A stretch of 64,000 bases of DNA from Massilia arenae (GTDB lineage: Bacteria > Pseudomonadota > Gammaproteobacteria > Burkholderiales > Burkholderiaceae_D): positions 62,001-126,000 of the forward strand of contig NZ_VPFD01000006.1 in the NCBI RefSeq assembly GCF_008014745.1, read 5' to 3'. Below are positions 9,344 through 16,870 of the stretch, piece after piece; within the stretch, counting starts at the first letter, position 1, and each line of letters opens with the position of its first letter. Both the position numbers and the translations under genes were made by a program. The notes below the pieces were generated by a model. The model saw only the letters and a list, made by a program, of their open reading frames with translations. It had not been told where the DNA came from and did not search any database.

Positions 9344-9988
9344 TTAACGTTTCGTGCGCGTGGCGTTGTCTCGCGTATCTTGCGTGACTTCCTTATACCA
9401 CAGCGGATGGTGCGACTTCGCCCAGTCCTCATGCACGGTGCCACGGGTCATGGCGCGGAACGAGCCCTTGACCCAGATGGCGGCGTACACGTGGATGATC
9501 ACGCTGAGCACCAGCGCCAGGGCCGCCACCGCATGCACCAGCATGGCGGCACGGCGCAGCGGAATCGGGAAGAAGTCCGCGAACCATGGCTGCCAGAACA
9601 TGAAGCCGGTGATCAGCAGCAGCACGAGGCTGATGGCGAACACCCAGAACACGCCCTTCTGGCCGGCGTTGTACTTGTGCACTGGCGGCATGTGATGCTC
9701 GTCGCCGGTGGTCACCATCTTCGGCGCCTTCTTGACCCATTCCGTATCGGCACGGGTCCAGAAGTTGTCGCGCACCACTGCGAAGAACAGGAACACGAAG
9801 CCCAGCACCATGAGCAGCCCGAAGAACGGGTGCAGCACACGGGTCCAGTAGCCGCCGCCGAAGAAGACGCTGAAGAAGTACATCGAAGGATGGAACAATG
9901 CCAGCCCGGTCAGACCCGCGCAGATGAACAGCAGGGCCACGGCCCAGTGGTTCATCCGCGTGCGGTCGCGATAGCGAGTGATAAACAT
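9344..9988 (-). CDS. fdhI: Formate dehydrogenase gamma subunit, cytochrome b
   Basis: A 214-residue membrane protein from the ATG at 9988, which is preceded by AAGGAGAAGAAC; the longer open frame upstream is rejected. It has four membrane segments (about residues 15-35, 52-75, 113-135 and 152-175). His residues within or near them (NHWAVALL, LHPFFG, LVHAV, IIHVYAAIW) are the expected ligands of two b hemes. It anchors the periplasmic FdhA-FdhB complex and passes electrons from formate to quinone. It begins 10 bases after fdhB. Confidence 0.95.
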   Translation of the reverse strand: MFITRYRDRTRMNHWAVALLFICAGLTGLALFHPSMYFFSVFFGGGYWTRVLHPFFGLLMVLGFVFLFFAVVRDNFWTRADTEWVKKAPKMVTTGDEHHMPPVHKYNAGQKGVFWVFAISLVLLLITGFMFWQPWFADFFPIPLRRAAMLVHAVAALALVLSVIIHVYAAIWVKGSFRAMTRGTVHEDWAKSHHPLWYKEVTQDTRDNATRTKR

Positions 9989-9998
9989 GTTCTTCTCC

Positions 9999-10928
9999 TT
10001 AAACGCGCGTATCTTCGCGCTGATCTGCGTCGGGCGTCGGCTGCACTGGCGGCTCGTCCACATGGGTCTCGATCGGACCCACTTTCATGTAGTGGAAGAA
10101 ACCAGCCACGGCGGCGCCGATCATCGCGGCCACGCCCAGCGGCTTGGCCACGCCCTTCCACAGCGCCACGGTCGGGCTGATGGTCGGGTTCTCGGGCAGG
10201 CCGGCGTACAGGGTCGGCTTGTCGGCGTGCTGCAGCACGTACATCACGTGCGTACCGCCGACGCCGGCCGGGTTGTACAGGCCCGCGTTCTGGTAACCGC
10301 GCTCCTTCAGGTCGACCACACGGTCGGCTGCGTAGTCGATCATGTCCTCTTTGGTACCGAAACGGATGGCGCCGGTAGGACAGATCTTCACGCAGGCCGG
10401 TTCCATGTTCACTGCCACGCGGTCCGCGCACAGCGAGCACTTGTAGGCCTTCGAGTCCACCTTGCTGATGCGTGGCACGTCGAACGGGCAGCCGGCGACG
10501 CAGTAGCCGCAGCCGATGCAGTTCTCGCTGATGAAGTCAACGATGCCGTTGGTGTACTTGACGATCGCACCCGGCGCCGGGCAGGCCTTCAGGCAGCCCG
10601 GTTCGTCGCAGTGCATGCAGCCGTCCTTGCGGATCAGCCACTCCAGGCGGTCACCCTCGTCTTCCGTCTTGGTGACGATTTCCGAGTACTTCATGACCGT
10701 CCACGACTGCGGCGTCAGGTCGCGCGGGTTGTCGTAGGTACCATTGGTGTCGCCGACGTCGTCGCGCAGATCGTTCCACTGCATGCACGCCACCTGGCAT
10801 GCCTTGCAGCCGATGCAGCTCGTGACGTCGATCAGCTTGGCGACTTCCGGCTTATGGGTACGCGCCACCGGCGTCGTCGCAGTCGTTGCCGACCGCGCTG
10901 CAATATCGAGAGATTGTAGTGAAGACAT
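9999..10928 (-). CDS. fdhB: Formate dehydrogenase beta subunit, iron-sulfur
   Basis: A 309-residue electron-transfer subunit with four 4Fe-4S binding clusters of cysteines: [37 protein letters not shown] and CSLCADR with a later [11 protein letters not shown]-terminal hydrophobic segment ([20 protein letters not shown], about residues 262-281) should be the membrane anchor, as in the FdnH/FdoH family. It takes electrons from FdhA and hands them to cytochrome b FdhI. Start codon 3 bases after the fdhA stop. It has no Tat signal of its own, so it would be exported attached to FdhA, as known for the family. Confidence 0.96.
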   Translation of the reverse strand: MSSLQSLDIAARSATTATTPVARTHKPEVAKLIDVTSCIGCKACQVACMQWNDLRDDVGDTNGTYDNPRDLTPQSWTVMKYSEIVTKTEDEGDRLEWLIRKDGCMHCDEPGCLKACPAPGAIVKYTNGIVDFISENCIGCGYCVAGCPFDVPRISKVDSKAYKCSLCADRVAVNMEPACVKICPTGAIRFGTKEDMIDYAADRVVDLKERGYQNAGLYNPAGVGGTHVMYVLQHADKPTLYAGLPENPTISPTVALWKGVAKPLGVAAMIGAAVAGFFHYMKVGPIETHVDEPPVQPTPDADQREDTRV

Positions 10929-10931
10929 GAC

Positions 10932-13900
10932 TTAAACCCTTTCGATATTGACCAGGAACGACTTGAACTCAGGCGTTTGGGTATTCGCATCGCCCACGAA
11001 CGGGGTCAGCGTGTTCACCAGGAAGCCCGGCTTGGTCAAACCGACGAAGCCCCAGTGGTTCGGCAAGCCCACCGTATCCACCTTCATGCCATCGCAATCG
11101 AGCTGCGGAATGCGCTTGGTGACGACGCACTTGGCCTTGATGTAGCCGCGCATCGACGACACCTTGACCATATCGCCATTGCTGATGCCCTTGGCCTTGG
11201 CCAGTTCCTCGCCGATTTCCACGAACTGCTGCGGCTGGATGATCGCGTTGGACAACACGTTCTTGGTCCAGTAGTGGAAGTGCTCGGTCAGGCGGTAGCT
11301 GGTCGCGACGTACGGGAAGTCCTTCGCGGTGCCGAATGCTTCCATATCGCCCTTGAACACGCGCGCCGCTGGGTTGGCACGGGCTATCGGGTTCTTCGGG
11401 TGCATCGGGTTGACCGGGAACGGCGACTCGAACGGCTCGTAGTGCTCAGGCAGCGGACCTTCGGCCATGCCGGTCGGCGCGAACAGGCGCGACACGCCTT
11501 CGGCCGTCATGATGAACGGCTGCACGCGGTCTTCGTCGCCCGGATTCGCATCGGGACGGATGTCCGGAATGTCGGAACCGGTCCAGCTGGTGCCATTCCA
11601 TGCGATCAGGTTGCGGTGCGCATTCCACGGCTTGCCGGTCGTCGGATCGGCCGACGCGGCGTTGTACAGCACACGGCGGTTGGCCGGCCATGCCCAGGCC
11701 CAGCCCAGCGTATTGCCGATGCCATACGGGTCGGCATTGTCGCGGTTGGCCATCTGGTTGCCGGCCTCGGTCCACGAACCGGCATAGATCCAGCAGCCGC
11801 TTGCAGTGGTACCGTCATCGCGCAGCACGCCGAAGCCCGGCACCTGCTGACCCTTCTTGAGGATGATCTTGGACGGATCCTTGGCATCCGGGATGTCGGC
11901 CAGCGCCTTGCCGTTGAATTCCTTGGCCAGCTCTTCTGCCGAAGGGCTGTGCGGAATCTTGTACGGCCAGGACAGGTTCACCATCGCATCCGGGAAGGCG
12001 CCGCCATCCTTGATGTACGCATTCTTCATGCGGGTGAACAGGTCGGCGATGATCTCGATGTCCGGCTTGGCTTCGTACGGCGCTTCGCCGCCCTTCCAGT
12101 GCCATTGCAGCCAGCGCGACGAGTTCGACAGCGAACCGTCTTCCTCGGCGAAGCAGGTGGTCGGCAGGCGGAACACGGTGGTCTGGATCTCGGCCGGATT
12201 GACGTCGTTCGACTCGCCGAAGTTCTGCCAGAATTCCGAAGTCTCGGTGTTCAGCGGATCCATCGTCACCAGGAATTTCAGCTTCGACAGGCCGGCGATG
12301 ATCTTCTTCTTGTTAGGGAAGGAGCCAACCGGATTGAAGCCCTGGCAGATGTAGCCGTTCAACTTGCCTTGACCCATCAGCTCGAAGGCCTGCAGCACGT
12401 CGTACAGCTTGTCGATCTTCGGCAGGTAGTCGAAGGCCCAGTTGTTTTCCGCGGTCGCGGCATCGCCCCACCAGGCTTTTTGCAGGCTGACGAAGAACTT
12501 GGGATAGTTCTGCCAGTAGCTCATCTGGTTCGGGCGCAGCGGCTTGAGCGCGCGCGGCTTGTAGTAGGTCTCCAGATCCTGCTCGTTGTCGGTCGCCAGG
12601 GACAGGTAGCCCGGCAGCGAGTTCGACAGCAGGCCCAGGTCGGTCAGACCCTGGATGTTGGAGTGGCCGCGCAGTGCGTTCAGGCCACCGCCGGCGACGC
12701 CGACGTTACCCAGCAGCAGCTGCATGATGGCGCCGGTACGGATGATCTGGCTGCCCTGGCTGTGTTGCGTCCAGCCCAGTGCATACAGGATCGTCATGGC
12801 GCGGCCCGGCGCGGCGGTCGACGAGATGTACTCGCAGACTTTCAGGAATTGCTTGACCGGGGTACCGGTGATCTTGCTGACCTGCTCAGGGGTGTAGCGC
12901 GAGTAATGGCGCTTCATCACCTGCAGGACGCAATTCGGGTCTTGCATGGTCGGATCGACCTTGGCGAAACCGTCTTCACCCATGGCATAGCCCCACGACT
13001 TGTTGTCGTAGCGGCGCTTGGCTTCGTCGTAGCCGGAGAAGATACCGTCTTCGAACGAGAAGTCGGGACCGACGATGAACGACGCGTTGGTATAGCTCCG
13101 GACGTATTCGGTCTGGATCTTGTCGTTACTCAGCAGATAATTGATGACGCCGCCCAGGAAGGCGATGTCGGAGCCAGCGCGGATCGGCGCGTAATAGTCG
13201 CTCATGGCGGCCGAACGCGTGAAGCGCGGGTCGACCACGACCAGCTTGGCTTTATTGTGATGCTTGGCTTCGATCACCCACTTGAAACCGCAAGGGTGAG
13301 CTTCGGCGGCATTGCCGCCCATAATCAGAACTACATCGGCATTCTTGATGTCAACCCAATGGTTGGTCATCGCTCCTCGTCCGAACGTCGGGGCCAGACC
13401 GGCCACCGTAGGTCCGTGTCAAACGCGAGCCTGGTTATCGAAGACGAGCATGCCCATCGAACGCATCGCTTTGTGCGTGATGTAGCCCGTTTCGTTGCTC
13501 GCCGCGGACGCACACAGCATACCGGTGCTGGTCCAGCGGTTGACGAGTTTGCCTTCGGCGTTGTTCGCCACGAAGTTGGCGTCGCGGTCGTCCTTCATGA
13601 ACTTGGCAATGCGCGACATCGCCTGATCCCACGAAATACGCTTCCATTCCTTGCTGCCCGGCTCGCGGACTTCAGGATATTTGAGGCGGTTCGGGGAGTG
13701 CACGAAGTCGAGCAGGCCAGCGCCTTTCGGGCACAGGGTGCCGCGGTTCACCGGGTGATCCGGGTCGCCTTCGATATGAATGATGTCCGAGGTGACGTTC
13801 TTTGCGCCGTCGCCGATGCTGTACATCAGCAGGCCGCAGCCCACCGAGCAGTACGGACACGTGTTGCGCGTCTCCTTGGCCTTCGCCAGTTTATAGTGCC

Positions 13901-14006
13901 GGGTCTCGGCCATTGCCGGCAGCGGCGAAAAGCCGAGCGCGACGATGGTGGACGCGGCCAGTCCCGCACCGCTTACGCGGAGGAACTGCCTACGATTCAT
14001 GCCCAT
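10932..14006 (-). CDS. fdhA: Selenocysteine-containing formate dehydrogenase alpha subunit (UGA read as Sec196)
   Basis: One gene of 1024 residues interrupted by an in-frame TGA at 13419-13421. Before it the protein reads AMRSMGMLVFDNQARV, after it HGPTVAGLAPTFGRGAMTNHW; in FdnG/FdoG of E. coli the same junction is joined by Sec, with the catalytic His next to it. The N-terminus has a Tat signal (NRRQFLRVSGAG) and a 4Fe-4S motif CPYCSVGCGL; the rest is the molybdopterin (bis-MGD) oxidoreductase fold. It oxidises formate to CO2 in the periplasm. Start at 14006 has TAGGAG eight bases upstream. It heads the fdhABIE-selAB operon. Naive gene calling would report two separate proteins. Confidence 0.96.
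13390..13421 (-). promoter_or_regulatory. UGA (Sec) codon and bacterial SECIS hairpin in fdhA
   Basis: The Sec codon TGA is at 13421-13419 (read on the minus strand). From 13407 to 13390 the message folds as GG, a bulged U, GGCC, loop GGUCU, GGCC, CC: an apical stem of four G-C pairs, a bulged U at 13405 and two further pairs. The E. coli fdhF element has the same GGUCU loop and bulged U, the bases contacted by SelB. The spacing from the UGA to the loop, about 18-20 bases, also agrees. The hairpin lies inside the coding sequence and keeps the conserved protein sequence. Confidence 0.93.
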
Positions 14007-14052
14007 CTAGGTTCTCCTACTAGTAATGGATTGCGCACGCCGCAAAAGGATG

Positions 14053-14074
14053 TGCCGGGGTCAACGCCCCGGCA
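14053..14074 (-). terminator. Hairpin between lipoprotein gene and fdhA, possible attenuator
   Basis: A perfect 8-bp stem (TGCCGGGG with CCCCGGCA) closes a six-base loop, ending 66 bases before the fdhA stretch begins and 67 bases after the lipoprotein stop. On the minus strand TTTT occurs five bases after the stem, not directly, so it is a weak intrinsic terminator at best. It could lower or gate read-through from the lipoprotein gene into the fdh operon. Confidence 0.4.
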
Positions 14075-14140
14075 TGCTGATCCGATCGCGACGCTGCCAC
14101 CGTCAGGTGGCGTGCGCGTCTTGCTACGTCGCCGGTCGTG

Positions 14141-14494
14141 TTACTTGGCCGGCGGCGTCGTTGCCTGGGTGGCGCCATCGCCACCGGTCGGTTCGGAAGC
14201 ACCGCTGTCGCGGGGCTTGCCTGCATCCTGGCCGGCGACCACGCCGCCGATGGCGGTGCCGCCTTCACCCGGACCGGTGCCCGGGACCGCGTCCGGCGTG
14301 GTAGCCGGCTCGGCCACGATACCCGCGTGCGGATCGGGATTCTGGGTGGCGACCGCGGCCGGCGAGGCCGGATCGGTCGGCGCCGGCGACGCCTCGACGT
14401 CGGCCTTCTTGCCGCACGCCGACAGGGCGAGCACGGCGGCCAACACGCCGGTGCTCAACAGGATGCGATTCTTGATATATGAGTTATGTTGCAT
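14141..14494 (-). CDS. Small proline/alanine-rich lipoprotein
   Basis: A 117-residue protein with a lipoprotein signal: positive N-terminus (NSYIKNR), hydrophobic core LLSTGVLAAVLAL and lipobox LSAC with Cys at about residue 27, followed by GKK. The mature part is low-complexity, rich in Pro, Ala, Gly and Thr, without a recognisable domain, and probably disordered. It lies in the same direction 134 bases ahead of fdhA with a hairpin between, so it may be read with the formate dehydrogenase operon. Whether it has a role in that enzyme cannot be told from sequence. Confidence 0.7.
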   Translation of the reverse strand: MQHNSYIKNRILLSTGVLAAVLALSACGKKADVEASPAPTDPASPAAVATQNPDPHAGIVAEPATTPDAVPGTGPGEGGTAIGGVVAGQDAGKPRDSGASEPTGGDGATQATTPPAK

Positions 14495-14643
14495 TGCAAT
14501 ATCCGTTGACTTTGAGATATATCAGAAATATATATGAATTGATGAACGCTACAAATAAGTATTTTACGCAATTTATACAATTTCTGCGTGACTTTAGGTG
14601 AGAATTGAACCGCGCTTGTCGTGCTAACCTCGCCAGCTTCCCG

Positions 14644-16524
14644 CTAATGTAAAGACGTTTCGCCGCCATCGCCCTTGCGCGCCCCACCGCCACGTCGCCG
14701 CGCCGCCGGGGACGGTGCCGCCGCTTCACCCTGGTCGGCAGTGGCCGCCGGCGCCACCCTTTCCTCGACATCGAGCAGGCGGGTCTCGGCCAGGCGCCAG
14801 CCGTCCTCGCCCATGCGCAGCAGCGTGCTCCCTTTCATTCGCACCAGATGCCCCTCCACCTCGGCTTCGCTCGCATGCCAGCGCAGGCTGGCCTGGCCGG
14901 CGCCCTCGATCGTGATCACGTCCGGCGCCACCAGGCCGCCGGCCATGCGCGCATGACCCGGCAAATACGGCATGGCCTGGGCCAGGCGGTCGCTGGGCCT
15001 GGCCCCCATCATGCCCACCTGCCCGGCCAGGGTCTCCCACAAGGCGCCGGATTGGGCGCGCAGCGCCAGGTAGCGCCCGGCCTGTTCACGCCCGTGCGCC
15101 AGCAGGGCCTGGGCCAGTTGCGGGTCGCGGTCGAACTTGGAGAACAGTCCCAGCTCCTTGCGTACCGCGCCGCCGACCACCTCGCCGTCGAGCACGATGC
15201 GCACCACTTCGATCGGCTTGTCGTGGGGACGGAAGCGCTGGCCCGGATCGTCGAGGCGGGCATTGACGGCTTCGATGAAGGCTACTTCCTGGTTCAACGA
15301 CAGGTTGCCGGACAGGGTATCGCGGCGATGCCACAGCTCGTCGCCCGACTGGGCATTGCCGGGGCCGGCGACCTTGCCGCTGAAGTCGTAGCGGTCCTGG
15401 TTGATCTGCAGGATCCAGAGCCCGTCCGGCTTCTTGGCCGGGTCGACGCCCGAGGAAATGAAATTCTTGATCGGCGGGTTTTGCGAAAACAGGCCGTCCC
15501 AGCACGCCATGCGGCGCGGCTCGTGGGTCTCGGGGTCGAGCGCCTGGATCGACTGCGCCATGAAGACCCAGGGCAGCGAAGCCGAGGCCACCACCGCATC
15601 GAGGGTGATCCCGGCGTCGATCGGCGCCCGTTCCGAGCTGAAGGCAACGAAGGCGCCGCTGTCGATGTCGACCGCGCCGATCAGCAGTTGCGGGATCGCG
15701 CGGGCGGCATCGCGCACCGCATGCGCCAGCCTCCCCAGGGCGTCCGGCTCGAAGCGCAGCTCGGGCAGCTGCAGGGCGTCGAAGGTGGTCCGCAACAGCG
15801 AACCCGGGGCCAGCTCATGCGCTTTCGACCAGGCCGCGATCCAGCCGCCAGAGGCCAGCCGGGCCCGCAGGTCGTGCTCGATCGCGGCCTGGCGCGCCTG
15901 CAACCGTTCGCGCTCGGGCGGCGTATCGGCCATGCGCGCCTCGAGGGCGATCGCCTGCCAGCGCTTGATCTCTTGCGAGATGCTGCAAAAGTCGCCGATG
16001 GCGCCGACCAGGTCGAAGTCGACGTGCGGCGCGATCGACTCGCGTAGCTGGAAGTATGGCCCGCGGATCCATCCGCCTAGCGGCGGCCACATGGCGGTCA
16101 GCATCGGCCAGGTCGCGGTGGCGAAGGTTTCGATCTCGCGCAGCGGCGATAGATAGGGACTGAGCTTGAGATCGACCTGGGCCAGGCTGCCGGCCCACTG
16201 GCCAATGTCGTTCAGCAGGCGTTCGCCAGGCGCGATGGCGCAGTTTGCGTCCCAGAAGCGCTCCAGCCCGGCCTTCGCTGCCTGCGGGCCGCCAAGCAAA
16301 AATCCGTACCACGCCAGCAAGGCGCTGATGGCGCCGCCCGAGGTGCCGCTGATGCCGGTCAGGCGCAGCACGTCTCCCAGCTCCTCGGCCAGCGTTGCCC
16401 GCCCCTGGCTGGTCGCCAGCTCGGCGTTGCGAAACTGCGGCAACAGCACCGGCAAGGCGCCGGCGGCATAGGCCGCGTTACTGCCGCCGCCCTGGCAGGC
16501 GATGGCGATGTTTTTGATAGGCAT
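14644..16524 (-). CDS. Patatin-like phospholipase
   Basis: A 626-residue protein from the ATG at 16524, preceded by GAGGGAGGACATC; the longer upstream frame lacks such a site. The N-terminus AIACQGGGSNAAYAAGALPVLL is the oxyanion glycine loop and GTSGG near residue 80 holds the nucleophile Ser of the patatin Ser-Asp dyad; WDGLFSQNPP supplies the Asp. The C-terminal part (about 450-626) matches no domain I know and ends in a basic, Ala/Gly-rich tail. It probably acts as an acyl hydrolase in the cytosol or at the inner membrane. It is divergent from the TonB receptor gene. Confidence 0.82.
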   Translation of the reverse strand: MPIKNIAIACQGGGSNAAYAAGALPVLLPQFRNAELATSQGRATLAEELGDVLRLTGISGTSGGAISALLAWYGFLLGGPQAAKAGLERFWDANCAIAPGERLLNDIGQWAGSLAQVDLKLSPYLSPLREIETFATATWPMLTAMWPPLGGWIRGPYFQLRESIAPHVDFDLVGAIGDFCSISQEIKRWQAIALEARMADTPPERERLQARQAAIEHDLRARLASGGWIAAWSKAHELAPGSLLRTTFDALQLPELRFEPDALGRLAHAVRDAARAIPQLLIGAVDIDSGAFVAFSSERAPIDAGITLDAVVASASLPWVFMAQSIQALDPETHEPRRMACWDGLFSQNPPIKNFISSGVDPAKKPDGLWILQINQDRYDFSGKVAGPGNAQSGDELWHRRDTLSGNLSLNQEVAFIEAVNARLDDPGQRFRPHDKPIEVVRIVLDGEVVGGAVRKELGLFSKFDRDPQLAQALLAHGREQAGRYLALRAQSGALWETLAGQVGMMGARPSDRLAQAMPYLPGHARMAGGLVAPDVITIEGAGQASLRWHASEAEVEGHLVRMKGSTLLRMGEDGWRLAETRLLDVEERVAPAATADQGEAAAPSPAARRRGGGARKGDGGETSLH

Positions 16525-16870
16525 GATGTCCTCCCTCGTCCGAATCGACAATCGAGGCAGGCATTCGCCCATGGGAGAAGCGCAGGCACCGGAAACGCCG
16601 GCCTGTCGCTTTCAGGCAGTTAGTACGCCGCACAGTTCCACGCTCGGTCCGGCGCAGACATCGAAAAACGGTCGCAATGATAACGATTTCATCAGAATCG
16701 CAACGTTATCAATAAATATTTACAAGAAGCCCAAAAAACCCAATGATTGCGCCAAACATTAGGTGTTATATTTACTGACAGGTTATGCGGCCGCGGACTG
16801 CCGACAACCCCGGTAGCACCTGAAAAGAATCCCATAGACGGGTTCTTCACAACAAAGACGGAGACACAAC
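16525..16870. other. 346-base intergenic region before the receptor operon
   Basis: No gene is seen. It separates the divergent patatin gene and TonB-dependent receptor gene and is distinctly A+T-rich compared with the surroundings from about 16680 to 16780, as expected for promoters. It contains the two CG-centred palindromes listed separately. A TTATAT at 16766-16771 could be a -10 element for the receptor, but I find no matching -35. The receptor start is preceded by a GGAG at 16860-16863. Confidence 0.6.
16678..16711. promoter_or_regulatory. Two LacI-type operator-like palindromes upstream of the receptor operon
   Basis: TGATAACGATTTCA (16678-16691) and TCGCAACGTTATCA (16698-16711) match the ideal palindrome TGATAACGTTATCA at 12 and 11 of 14 positions. 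The outer halves TGATAACG and CGTTATCA also form a perfect inverted pair. CG-centred palindromes of this kind are typical LacI-family operators. A further copy (12 of 14) lies upstream of the GH74 operon at 37183-37196. The spacing of 20 bases centre to centre, about two helical turns, allows cooperative binding. The binding protein is inferred, not shown. Confidence 0.5.

Noticed and set aside
13419..14006. A separate short molybdopterin oxidoreductase gene ending at the TGA
   Set aside because: The protein continues in frame after the TGA with family-conserved sequence and a SECIS hairpin, so it is the first part of fdhA.
10977..14537. A very long open frame (1186 codons) on the plus strand opposite fdhA
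   Set aside because: Its translation is a His/Arg/Val-rich shadow without domain features; fdhA on the other strand matches a known family throughout. High G+C content produces such antisense frames.
16744..16758. TGATTGCGCCAAACA as a further XylR-type operator near the receptor promoter
   Set aside because: It needs a one-base insertion to align and otherwise matches only 9 of 14 positions.
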